Assembly (NCBI GenBank): GCA_028023455.1
Contig: JAQFVV010006341.1
Location: 2,298,001-2,362,000 of the forward strand
DNA: 64,000 bases
Reading direction: 5' to 3'
From: Epiperipatus broadwayi
Lineage: Eukaryota > Onychophora > Udeonychophora > Euonychophora > Peripatidae
Positions 13,701-24,625 of this stretch are shown one piece after another (position 1 is the stretch's first letter; every line of letters begins with the position of its first letter). The notes under the pieces are model-generated. The model did not search any database, had not been told where the DNA came from, and was given only the letters and a program-made list of their open reading frames with translations. Made by a program: the position numbers and the translations under genes.

Positions 13701-13855
13701 ATTGTTAAATTAGTTTTACTATTAAATTGATTTCTTACATGTATATATTGAACCGGATGACAGTAAACGAGCTCTGCGATTATATAAATTAAAAATACAT
13801 ATAAAAAAATAAAATATAATCTTGATCTACTCCAACTGTATTTTAAATATTACAG
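10761..13855 (+). other. Start of the 24.9-kb CNOT11 intron, mostly featureless
   Basis: Apart from the hairpin at 11955-12137 I see no transposon protein, RNA gene or exon. Open frames here are AT-rich and unstructured. Base composition becomes less AT-extreme from about 13300 to 14900 without any domain I can name, perhaps an unrecognised old repeat. Confidence 0.5.
11955..12137. repeat. Hairpin MITE-like inverted repeat
   Basis: Two arms of about 68 bp face each other. The left arm runs GGTTAAATGTTTCAAATGTTAGC..., the right arm ends GCTAATATTTGAAACGTTAACC. A loop of about 45 bp contains GAATCTGGCTTCACCAGCC. The arms match with scattered mismatches, as in an old foldback MITE. No coding capacity. 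Confidence 0.75.
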
Positions 13856-13924
13856 CACCTGATCCCTCAGGCAGAGAAGCACAATATCCAGATGGTACCT
13901 ATAGCTATACTGAAGTTGTACAAG
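13856..13924 (+). other. Candidate in-frame cassette exon in CNOT11 intron
   Basis: A 69-bp segment, clearly richer in G+C than its surroundings, is bounded by ATTACAG on the left and GTATAT on the right. Its length is a multiple of three. Read in phase 0, the phase of this CNOT11 intron, it is open for 23 codons beginning HLIPQAEKHN. Inclusion would insert 23 residues between ...GLTPAK and LPDLVEN..., which are contiguous in the CNOT11 sequences I know. It could equally be a cryptic site in a decayed repeat. Confidence 0.3.
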
Positions 13925-15749
13925 GTATATCTTATGGCCATCTTTTCAAGCTACAGATCTAGGCTGCTAAATTTAAACCCCTACCATCTAAATCATTTTA
14001 TTTATTTTGAAGTAAACTTCAGGCGCCAGCTAATTACAAGAAGTAATTAATATACTTCGTACCAGAGGCTACTAATTCAGTGCCTGATTTATCCCAAACT
14101 AGCTCAATGGAAACATAATACAATAAACTGCTTTAATAGATTCTTTACTAAGTAGTGGTATGAGTAAAAGAATTAACTGGCAAATCTTAAATTTCCAAAA
14201 TAATTTATTTTTAAAGATTATAAATTAACTTATGAACTAATTTATCAACCTTCTCTGAATAAAATAATGACTACATATAACAGGTACACATATTATAAAT
14301 AGACATAAAGTATTAATAATTTTTATATATGACGCACACACACATTCTACCATATAAGCTATTTATTTGTATGAGTCAGATAGTTCTACAAATATTTGTT
14401 GATTACACTAACTGCACATAAATATTTTTTTTAAGCTAGTTATAGAGTTTGTTTCTGTTGACTCTGGATACCTCAGAGATTGCAATGACTACAATAATAA
14501 CTTAATGACATACTAGGAATGGGAATAAGGGAGACATAGATTTTCAAGTACGTGTTTCTCTGGACAGATTGCTGCTTTTTTCTCCTGTGAAAAGTGTGTG
14601 TTACTAACAGTTGGAATTTAGATTTACAGATGAATGTGGTTCCTTGCTGCATTTCAGTCCGGCAGATAAATGTTCAAACTTCTCAAGTTATTAGATGTTC
14701 ATTTCGGCTAATTAGCAACCTTCAGGTGTTCTAAAATGGCCAGAGATTGCAGTACAGCGGTATACTTCGACTTCTGATTAGCAATGCATGGTTTTCTTGG
14801 TGATCACAAAAGAAGTTTCATTTGCACAGACTGGAAATTATAGTAGGTATACGACGAATAACACTGCAAAAAAAGATGATGACCAGTTTTTTTCAGGCCA
14901 ATTTATATGTGGCCCTCTTATTGTTCTTATCCTTCCAAATCAGTTTGATTAAATTTTAAATTAATTAAATTTATTAATTAAATTTCCATTGTCTTTTAAT
15001 TCACATTTCTTCTTAGATTAATCTAACTTTGGATAAGATATAACTTTTTTAATTATTCCCATTGTTGTTTATTTGTAGCCATTGTTAATTAATTATTCCC
15101 ATTCTATCTTTGCTTATCAGTCGAGCAATCTTTGAGTTTGATTAACTTTTTATATTACAAATTTTATTTTCCGTTTTTAATTCAGTATTATTCTTTATAC
15201 GCACACACATATATTTTTTCTTTTTTAATGTATTTTAAAAAATCAACTTTTTTATTTATGCACACTCATTCCAATTTCTGTACATATTTAAATTAACTTT
15301 TACGCATATATTTTCATTTCTTTTAAATAAACAAACAGCATTTTTAATTTTCATGGAAAAGATTTCTAATTTTAAACTTTACCTAGTTATATCTCCCTCC
15401 CCCTTTTTAATTGCTTTTTTATTTTTTCTAAACTTGGCAAACTTCTATGAGTAATGACGCAGCTTTCTTTCTTCATTTTTTCCTCCAGCAGTCTGCGCTA
15501 TGTTTTTTACAACAAAATTGAAACAAAACTTCTTTTAAACCTTTTAATATTCACTTCAGACTTCCTAATACTTTTTATTTTTTCCTCTTTCCTATTTTTA
15601 TATAAAATTTTAATCGTTAAAATTTTATTATGCATATGTAATGCTTGATTAGCGGTACAGTATAAATATTTACAGATTATATATATATATAGGTATATTT
15701 ACCTTTTTCAATTAATTACAAAACATTTAGGCATACTAAAATAATAATA
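13925..15749. other. Intronic sequence, unclassified moderate-GC patch
   Basis: Between about 13930 and 14900 the composition is less AT-extreme and may represent old transposon DNA, but no frame gives a domain I recognise. From 14930 to 15749 it is T-rich intron with nothing supported. Confidence 0.4.
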
Positions 15750-16640
15750 TAGACTGAGAGTGACCTTTAATAATATACCAAATCTGCATATTTATGCATC
15801 AACATCTTTAAAAAGTTCCTTGAAAGAGCGATTTGGATTTAATTTCATTTCTGTATTTAACGACAACTTTTGTCACATTTTCCATATTAACAATTTTGGA
15901 ACACAACATTTGCTAGTGAATAATGCAGTGAAAAATATATTTTTACAGAATTCATTTTCACCTATGCGCTTATTTTTTTTAATGGTGGATTTGGCCCCAT
16001 CAATAGATAATTTAAATAACTTGTGGTAATTAAGCTTGTATTCTTGCAAAACATTCTTGAGTTTATTAAATTTGTCTTCTCCTGTTGTCATTGTCTCAAG
16101 TTGTGCAAGAGATAACATTTTTCTATTATAATGAAATTTTTGTCAATTCCTCTAATAAAAATTGATAGTTGAGCAATATTTATTATATCAGTGCTTTCAT
16201 TGAATGCCAATAAATACCAATTTAAATCAGAAATTTTTTATTTCAATGACTTTTATATTGCTGGACAGTTCTTCAATTCGCCTTGTAATTGTTCATTGCA
16301 ATAAACTCATATTCTCAAAATTCTTTTTATATTCAAGACAAATTCTACAGACAGCTAGGAAACAGTCTTTAATAAATTTTCTCTCTGAAAATGGTTTTGA
16401 ATTTTGTGACATTTTCGTGGTTTTAATAGAAATCTGTGTTTGATTTGTACTTTTATAAAAAAAAAAATTTGCTGCTCAAATAACATTTTCTTCAGATTTT
16501 CTATTTTTCCACTTCTGTCTTCTCCAACATACTTTTCATAATTAGAAAATCTTATTAAAAAGTGCCTCTTAATGTTATGCTCTTTGTTAACAGTAATGTC
16601 ATCCAAACAAATGATACACTTTATTGTTCCACTCAATTAC
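15750..16640 (-). pseudogene. hAT-family (Charlie/GTF2IRD2-like) transposase remnant
   Basis: Read right to left, the translation begins with a BED-like zinc-finger segment: CIICLDDI then NIKRHF then NYEKYVGE, followed by KIENLKK. Next come FIKDCFLAV, FENMSL, TRRIEEL, a segment like FIRGIDKNF, then TTGEDKFNKL and LSIDGAKS. In intact relatives that last block reads TDGAPSM and carries a catalytic aspartate. It ends in a degraded VVKYRNEIKSKSL and DLVYY stretch. This order is that of hAT transposases such as those fused to GTF2IRD2. Several frameshifts and stops interrupt it, the C-terminal half is missing, and I found no flanking terminal repeats. It is dead. Confidence 0.75.
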
Positions 16641-17414
16641 AAAATATGTGTTGGTCCACTTTTCTTGTAATGCATGATTTTTTGTATCAACTTATCTTCT
16701 CTTATTACATGGCGCCATTCTAATAAAAAAAATAACTTTAAAAAAAGCAAAAAAAATTCAACGTTAAGGCTTTGGCCTTCCCAACTATACACCAAAGTGA
16801 TTGGGTTACTCTTAGAATCAGTCCATAAACAATATAAAGAAATATGAAATAAAATTACTGCAATTTACTTAGATTTTTCCAATTATCTTGAGATATGTAC
16901 AATATGATTTACATTTACATTGATTAATATGACTAGAAAAAGAAGTAATAAGTGATACACATGCATGCACAATGTTTCTGCAGCGACAAAGCAGTTTGAA
17001 GTTAGTTGAGCAAATGTGAGACAATGTATAAATTTATTACATAAATGACATCATAAAAATAATAGTAGTCAAATCGCAGTAAATGTAAAATTTTAACATA
17101 AGTGTATATAGTTTCATTTCATTATACAATCTTAAAAACATTCTTGAGTTAGAGGTTGCCCAAATGAAGAGAATTTGTGTATATGCATGGATTTGTTAGT
17201 TTGTCTCTAAATGTATTAGTCATCAAGTCAGACACCATTCAGTTTTCCAGTACAATATATATATATATACACTGAATTATCATGTATCAAGGTCTGGATA
17301 TGAATTATATATTAAGATAATTTTTTTTTCCAAAGAAAGATTATATTATTATGCAATATCTATTATTCATTTTTCTGATGTAGATTATTCATAAGATCAT
17401 TAAATATTCTTGTA
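16641..17414. other. Intronic sequence between hAT remnant and MITE
   Basis: AT-rich with short simple repeats ((TA)n near 17258). No gene or mobile-element end is supported. Confidence 0.45.
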
Positions 17415-17531
17415 CACCCGGGTCTCATTTTATGCGGATTTATTTAATACGATTTTGAAGTTATGCGGTTCATGTTTCTTCTTAATATCTTTGTATGCGG
17501 TTTTTTTTTATGCGATAAAAATTATTAGATC

Positions 17532-17634
17532 AGAAGTCGAGCTTCGATAATGCGCTATTACTTTAAATATTATAAATTTCATGCATTCACACATTTTATT
17601 TAAAGTAATAGCGCAATATCGGAGTTCGACTTCT
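17532..17634. repeat. Internal hairpin module, copy 2
   Basis: The inverted arms AGAAGTCGAGCTTCGATAATG and GATATTGCGC-type complement ending TCGACTTCT flank a short AT loop. It is homologous to 311-408. Confidence 0.7.
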
Positions 17635-18189
17635 CTCTAATAAGTTCAATATTTTTAGCGCTTTATAATAGTACTGTAATAGATTTTATACAATAAAGAA
17701 GTTCATAATTCACTTAAAATCAGGATTTCCCCATTTTATATACACACATTAAATTTTACAAGATTATAATGTAAATCTGTTCAAACGTTATAGATGCCTA
17801 TTCTACACATGTTGTTATTTTTGCATTTTAAATCACATTCTATTTTTGCTTTTTAAAAAAAGAGTACATGATCAATTAATCATTTCTGTCCGCAAGTTTA
17901 CTTTTAAAAGATGAGTTATAGCAGTGGGCATAATTAAATTTGATAATTAAAATCTGATTTTTAATTATCATTAAAAATTTAAAAATTACGTAACATGATC
18001 TGAAATTAATGTGACATGAAACAATGAAATATGATTTATAAATGGAATTGAAAATTAAAGACAAAAATAAGAATTTAATTTTTAATTGTTAGTTTTAATT
18101 AAATTTTGTCCAACAGTGGTGAGTCGGTGTCTTTTTATTATCGTAAGTCTAAGTTATTATTTTTATTTTAAACTTTTAATTTACTCTAA

Positions 18190-18345
18190 TGGAGAAGAAA
18201 AAAACACCCAAGAAAATGAATTTCTTTGGCAACAAAAATTTCAATTTTAGATCGCTTAGCGAAATCGGAAGATCAACAGTGATTGGAAAACATTTAGTTT
18301 CGGCGAGTCCATGATAAGAGCAATTAAAAAAATGAAGTTGGCACT
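18190..18345 (+). pseudogene. Possible pogo transposase N-terminal relict
   Basis: From ATG at 18190 the frame reads MEKKKTPKKMNFF and later SEIGRSTV. A one-base shift is needed to continue as SDWKTF. The pattern GRSTV...DWK resembles the helix-turn-helix end of Tigger/pogo transposases. The match is short and frame-broken, so it supports the family assignment only weakly. The catalytic DDE domain is absent. Confidence 0.3.
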
Positions 18346-18769
18346 AGTTGTATTTCCTCTTGTTTAAGGAGAAGCCACAATACATCACATCGACGAATCT
18401 GATGTCTTAGTAGTTTATTAATGAACTTACTTATCATCAAATACCGATAATGATTAAAATACTGTACATGTATGAAAAAATGAAAAATACTGTAAAGTAT
18501 GCATAAAAATAAATTGTTTTAAATACAATTAAATACTGTAGTTAATAAATAAGTAAAAAAATTTCGTCTTGTATCAATTTTTTTCAAATTTGAAATTTTT
18601 TATTAGTCATATTTTATTTCCTTATTTTTTTTTTTATGCGAATTTTAAAGTAATTTTACGTTGTTGCTTTGCTTTTATGCAATTTTTGAAAAAGTCTATT
18701 TTTGTGCGATTTCTTTTGTGCGCATTTTCTGAGGAACCTATGTACCGCATAAAACGAGACCCAGGTGTA

Positions 18770-19685
18770 TAAGGATTTCATTTGAATGTATAATAAATAG
18801 TCTTCTACATTTTACAAATGACTTCATTATAATTTTTAAAAACAAATGTCACTGCTTTGAATATCAAATACAAAACTGTTATTTTAATTTTTTCTTAGTA
18901 TGACAGATAGTATCAAAAAAACATGGTGTATAAATATATATCATATCTTTGCTATTCTCAATCTAGTCCTAGTGAGAAAGGAAAAATAATATCTCGAAAG
19001 AAAAACTAGGTTTAGTTAGTTTGGATGATAGTATTCTGTAAGGATAATATGTGAATTATAAGGAATGATGGTAACTGGTTTTTTGAGGAAAGGAACTAAT
19101 GATGAAAGAAGCGGCATTGGCATTATCAGCACAATAGCAGAAAGTTGATTTAGCTGGCTTGGTTTGTTATTGAACATTCAGTTGAATGGCATAAAACTGT
19201 GATGCAAAATATCTCTTTGAATCATTTTGATAACTTAATTTGGATTAGATACACTGATTACTAAGAAAAAGAATGCTAAATTTAAATTGGCTTCTCCATA
19301 TCATTAATTTTTGAGAAAGTCTTTGACCAATGTAGCATAGACAACACTTTATATTACAACAAATGAATTGTTCTGATTATTTACATTATTTTAAATTTAT
19401 GTAGAAGGCTAAAAAGCAAAATTAATCAAAAAGAAGATTTAATGAAGGAAACTAATATTTTGAAGGAATTTGATGTTGTTGTTTGCTGCACCCAGGTTTT
19501 TTAATGTATTTGCAGAAACTATAAAAAAAAAAAGATAGCTATACAAATTTAAACAAGTCTACTGAACAATTGTAGATGATTAGGCAAAATTAGCATTAAG
19601 TTCCAAGCATTGGAAAATACTAACAGACATTGTCATTTATTTAGCATAAAGTTCATTCAATGTTAAAAAGCTCAAGGCAGTAGTA
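18770..19685. other. Intronic sequence, nothing supported
   Basis: AT-rich, with no ORF or repeat structure I can interpret. Confidence 0.45.
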
Positions 19686-20547
19686 CGAAGGAGTACCCAA
19701 AAATAACTGGAATCGTTCTCTGGGTAGCAATGCCTGTTATAGTACTTCTTGTGGTGAACGTTTTGTAACATTCTGCAAATAACATCATCATGTGAAATTG
19801 TGATGCCCTATAACACATTTTTTTGTAAAGTGTGTTTCACGTATTTATTGATTTTTGTAATGGCTGAAAAATTGGAAACAACATGAAATTCTGTTTTCTT
19901 TTAGGGAAATGGCAGAGAAAACAGTTGTAATTGTTGGAACAGTTTACAAGCAAGTTGCTGTGGAAAAAACACTAGTTTATGAGTAGTTTAATGGTAGTGT
20001 CAAGTTCACCATATCCCAAAAAAGCATAGCAGATTAAATCCAATGGCAAGATGCTACTGATTTTTTTGGATGTAAACCACATTGTTCACTCAGAATTCAG
20101 TCATAACAATCAGCCATTTAAAACTTTTAAGTTCTGAAACTTTTGTGTGATGCGGTAAAATGTAAACTTGTGGCAAAGTGAGAAATGCAATCTTTACCAC
20201 AACATACTGCTAGCGCACAAAATCTTGAGCGTGAAATAATTTTTAATTAAATTTAGCATGACCCAGCTTATTCATCAGCCATATTCACTCCATGTGGCTT
20301 CTTTATATTCTCTCGAATGAAAAAATGACTTTTTTTTTGCGACAAAGTGGTGAAGAAAGTAGCAACAGAGATGTTAAAAGGCATCTCTTTGCATGAGTTT
20401 TTAGACTACTTCTAAAGTGAAAAAGATATTTAGAACAGTGCATTGCATTAAATCACCAATACTTTGAAGGAATTCAATTTGCAACACCTAAAAATAAATA
20501 CACAGTTTTTTATTACAAAATTCCAGTTATTTTTGGGTACCCTCTCG
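19686..20547 (+). mobile_element. Internally deleted mariner element
   Basis: Terminal inverted repeats of about 28 bp bound it. The left end starts CGAAGGAGTACCCAAAAATA and the right end finishes TATTTTTGGGTACCCTCTCG. TA lies immediately outside both (19684-19685, 20548-20549). Total length is 862 bp; complete mariners are usually about 1.3 kb. The element contains a broken transposase and lies in the large CNOT11 intron. Confidence 0.9.
19861..20500 (+). pseudogene. Mariner transposase remnant
   Basis: Fragments in several frames follow the mariner order. MAEKLE and KFCFLLGK are the N-terminal helix-turn-helix part. HIVHSEF is just past the first catalytic region. Then come DAVKCK, the degraded HDPAYSS and TPCGFFIFSRMKK, and EMLKGISLHEF. 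The C-terminus overlaps the right TIR (INTQFFITKFQLFLGTL). The middle, including the first catalytic aspartates, is deleted. The third catalytic position, normally CDFF in this family, reads CGFF, an Asp-to-Gly change. Many stops and frameshifts are present. It cannot encode an active enzyme. Confidence 0.85.
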
Positions 20548-20549
20548 TA

Positions 20550-21363
20550 ATATCTATAATTTTTGAAGATATCTAGTAGTGAAAGTATGTATTGTAAACT
20601 GGAAATATACAGTGACAAAGTGTCTTTCTGTGAGCAGTTGTCATGTTTGATATTAAAATCATTGGATTTTTACTGTTTTTAGGAATATTACTAAATCCTA
20701 TATTTGATCTTGCATTATATACAGCAGACAAATTCTTTGTGACGATATTAAAGAGGAAATGTGAGGATAAAAAGTAATGAAGATTATAAAATGGTTAGAG
20801 AAAAAAAGTAAAAGTTGAAATTATATGTTTAATGGGGATAAAATAGATTACTTGTTTCAAATTATGATCAGAATGAAGAAATGATTGGACCATGTTCTGA
20901 GAAATAACTTAGTGTAAGAAGCAATAGATGTCAGGATAGCCAGAAAATAGTTTAGAGGAAGACCTCAGTTCACTTTCATAGATGAATTGTGCTAAAACAC
21001 TGATATATATAGCTATTAAAGTAAACAGAAGAATTCATGGATTGTGGAGTTTTTTCATAGAAATTTTTGATTAGACTTTTAGCTCTTAAATCAATAATGA
21101 TTTTGAAAAAAATATGTATATTCTGAATACAAAAAAAAATAACTTTGTTTGACAGATTATTTATATTGTAGTATTTTGACTTAATCTGATTTTTGTATAT
21201 TTATATTAAAAAAGAATAATGATGGAAAGATTGCATTATAATTTTGAATACATTTCATGTCTGTCTTAAAATGAAAACACAAAAATGGATTATATTAAAT
21301 ATATATAAATAAACTATATGCATAAATAATATGTAATAAAATAGATAATATGTAATAAAATAG
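20550..21363. other. Intronic sequence with a small tandem duplication
   Basis: A short direct duplication of GATAATATGTAATAAAATAGA lies at about 21325-21365. No gene is supported. Confidence 0.45.
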
Positions 21364-21808
21364 ATTCTATAAGAGTATGTAGACAATTATCATATTATGG
21401 TAATAAATTTTTGTTACAAAACAATATTTGTTATTTTGCTGAGCCGAGCTTTCAATTCAGCTTATTTTTGTCAAAGCATGACTATAGTGAACATTAGCAA
21501 ATAGATTAGCATATGTCATGTGTATAAACATACATTAAACTAGTCACTGATTACCATAGATTTGCATGTGTAAATTGATATAGTCAACTGCTAGTTCAAT
21601 TTACACATACAAATATGCAATTCTATAGTAACCAGCAACTATAATGTATGTTTATATGCATGTGGATATGCTAAATGTTCACTATAATTTTGTTTTGACA
21701 AAGATATGCTGTAGTGAAAGCCTGGCTCGGCAAAAAAAGCAAAAATTGTTTTGTACCAAAAATTTATTACCATAATAGTTGATAATTGCCTACATACTCT
21801 TGTAGAAT
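21364..21808. repeat. Long foldback element (about 445 bp)
   Basis: The left arm begins ATTCTATAAGAGTATGTAGA and the right arm ends TACATACTCTTGTAGAAT. Arms of roughly 215 bp pair along their length with moderate divergence; both contain GGTAATAAATTTTTG and its complement, and GAGCCGAG-type GC islands. Only a short centre is unpaired. This is a foldback or MITE-type element. Mismatches in both arms indicate age. Confidence 0.8.
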
Positions 21809-22219
21809 GCATTTTCTTATACATATAGTTGCTAAATTAATTTTCTTTATTATAATTTAAATTCTAATTTTTACAATTAATTTTATGTTTCATGTATAAC
21901 CACCATTATGTTATTGTCTTATTTGAAATGGATAAGGAGATCAAAGAAATCCTGAGTTGACTATTTTGTGCTTCTTCATAGATTATTGAAACAATGACAG
22001 GACAAAAGTTTTTTTCTGTCTTTAATGAAACCATTTGACTTCCCTGAAATAAATTAATTGCACTTAACATACTAAGGACTACTGTAAAATGGAAAGTAAA
22101 TACTCTGAACTGAATTTAATATAGAATTATAGTGAAATTATTTTAATTTTGAAAGATTTTTCTAACATTGTATATTTTTCCAACAAATTACATTCTCTTT
22201 CTTATTGCATTGCCAAATG
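21809..22219. other. Intronic sequence, nothing supported
   Basis: AT-rich spacer between the foldback and the LINE tail. No structure recognised. Confidence 0.4.
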
Positions 22220-22795
22220 TATATAATATAATACTAAATCATCTATGCACTTTATTACCGTTTCACAATGCTTTAATTACAATTCTTGTTTTGACAGTTT
22301 CGATTGCCCCAGAAATCTTCTTCAGAACTACAATATAAGACAAATATATGAATATAAACATACATAATTTACATTCTATATTGTAACAGGCACACATGCA
22401 GTTACATTATTTTAAAAAAAGAAAATTAAAGTTTAAATGTTCGCAAATTAGGTTATTAAATAAAAGTCAGAATTAAAAAATTGAAAACTAAAAGCTTGCA
22501 AAAACATATATATATAAATTGCACAGATGGAAAATTATTAAAAGAAAACTTTATTTAAAAAAAAAGTGTTTTTGAGTTGAATTTTAAGAAAAAAAGATTT
22601 AAAGATAAAAATATATCTTTAAGAAAGGTGCAATAATTAAATTACTTTCTATTGTGTTAAAACTCAAGATGGAAATGATTGTTGGTTTTAATTAATCTAA
22701 AGTAAACGAGCTCTTGGGAAAATTTATAATTAAAGGTCAGATAAGAGATATAAAAAAAATTAAAAAAGATTGCGTTACCGCTTGTGGAAAGTCAA

Positions 22796-22927
22796 CTAAC
22801 ACTCAGACCCTAATGAAAACCACCGGAACAGGAAACCACGGTCAGTGAATCCAAAGAAGGAAGGTCAACTAACACTCGGACCCTAATGAAAACCACTGGA
22901 ACAGGAAACCATGGTCAGTGAATCCAA
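22796..22927 (+). repeat. Two-copy tandem repeat of about 65 bp inside element A
   Basis: GTCAACTAACACTC...GGTCAGTGAATCCAAAGAA occurs twice in direct succession with few changes (for example ACCACCGGAAC against ACCACTGGAAC). It is absent from copy B at the same place, so it arose within this copy. Confidence 0.85.
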
Positions 22928-23419
22928 AGAATTAGTATAAAAAGAAAAATATTTAAATTAAGAACAGTTCCAGCTTGATTTTTGAGGAGAAGGGGGAAAA
23001 GACACACTTTTCACCCTCTCCAAATGAAGAGACTGTTGAAATATGAATGGCACTATTGCAGACCCCAAGTTATATGGGTACTGCATTAAGATAATTCCAG
23101 GATTGAACCAGCTAAGGGCGCCTCCGGATTGATAACTACAGCATGAACAGAAAGTATGAATAATAAAAGACTTTGTGGGAATTGGCACAAGGAACCGGGA
23201 GCTCTTCAAATGTAACGTATAAACTATAAATTATGACCTCTAATTATAATAGAACTTTTACTAAATGAACTTTAAATCATATCTTAAACAATTAAGGCCT
23301 AACCAAGTTTAAATCATGATCTCTTATCTGACCAACATAGAAGGTTAAATTAATTATTAATATTTTAAATGTAATCGTAAAACAGTCATTTCTATTAATT
23401 TATTTCTTCTAATTAATAA

Positions 23420-24020
23420 ATATAATTGTTAGTTAAATTAAATGATGTTATGTATTATGTATATATGTATGTGCACACCTCCACACTTGGCATCTATTAA
23501 TAAATATGACATCTTATGTTGAGTGACTTAATGTATTTGCCTAAGCCTCCCCTATAAATTCATTATTTGTGGATGTGACACATCATGATGAGTGTCTTAA
23601 GGAACTCAAGAAGAATATAACATTTTTTTTATGCATTCCAATTAATAATAATTGAACTAGAATAATTTGTAGTGGACGTTTGTGTTGCATATATGTATAC
23701 ATGTACATACTCATTTAGTTTTTAAAATATTAATTATAATTGTTAATTAAATTAAGTGATGTCATGTGTTATGTGTATGTGTGTACCTCCAACTCGGTAT
23801 CCATCGGTAAATATGATACTTTATGTTGAGTGTCTTGATGTATTTGCCTATGTCTCCCCTATAAGTTCATTATTTGTGAATGTGACACCTCATGATGAGT
23901 GTCTTAAGGAACTCAAGAAGAGTATAACCTTTTTTATACGTTCCAATTCATAATAATTGAACTAGAATAATTCGTGGTGGACAGTGTATACATGTACATG
24001 CTCATTTGGTTTTTAAATAT
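23420..24020 (+). repeat. Duplicated block of about 300 bp inside element A
   Basis: Two diverged copies (about 23420-23720 and 23735-24020) share ATCTATTAATAAATATGAC-type and GAGTGTCTTAAGGAACTCAAGAAG blocks, followed by AACTAGAATAATT and CATGTACAT. They are direct repeats with visible divergence. Confidence 0.75.
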
Positions 24021-24625
24021 TAAAGCTTAAAATTTAAAACTGGACGTAAATGGCTGCATGGTTTCGTAGGTTTTATTTGCACAATCTATGTAGCTTATTT
24101 ACGCTATTAAAAGATGAAAATGTATAAATAAGAATCTCCATCTGTGTGAACTAAAATTTAAATTTAAATATAATAACTGTAAAAATGAAATTAAAGTAAT
24201 AATGTTTATTCCTCCAGTTTGACTTTATATATGTGTGATAATAAATGTTTTTTTGCGTAATATTACTGGCAATAGTTTATTAATTTTTATTTTTATTTTT
24301 TATTCTTAAATATGTACATTAAGAATTAATTATAAATCTCAGCTATTCCTAGAGCTAGTGACATGGGCTAACGGTCAGTATATAATTATATCTATAATAT
24401 AAAATTGGATTTTAACAGTAAGTATCTGCCTACTGTATAAATTTTCCAGGTTTGAATGGCCTGGAGGCGCCCTTGTATGGCAGATACGATAAGACCAAAA
24501 TTCCCCAACCGTTATAATATATACATCTTATAATTATCATTTATTTATTATCTTTTAAATATTATATATTTTACCCTTTTTACATTCTATATTTATTAAG
24601 TAAAACTTCTTTAAATCATCATATA

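Larger units (their letters stand above)
17415..18767 (+). mobile_element. Pogo/Tigger-like element, copy 2
   Basis: The left end is CACCCGGGTCTCATTTTATGCGG and the right end reads CCGCATAAAACGAGACCCAGGTG. TA flanks both ends (17413-17414 and 18768-18769). It is the longest of the three copies (1353 bp). It holds the internal hairpin (17532-17634) and, at about 18110-18345, a segment missing from copy 1 that may derive from a transposase start. A short piece (about 18358-18395) resembles the 3' region of the CR1-like LINE in this window. Non-autonomous as it stands. Confidence 0.8.
22381..24517 (+). mobile_element. TATA-targeted element, copy A
   Basis: Starts TTGTAACAGGCACAC and ends CCGTTATAA, giving short imperfect terminal inverted repeats (TTRTAACRG). 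TATA flanks both sides (22377-22380 and 24518-24521). It aligns end to end with copy B at 50568-52646 and in part with copy C. Near the right end is TGGGCTAACGGTC and GGTTTGAATGGCC, shared with B. It carries internal duplications and no recognisable protein, so the family is unknown; a non-autonomous DNA transposon is the simplest reading. It interrupts the LINE tail described around it. Confidence 0.75.
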
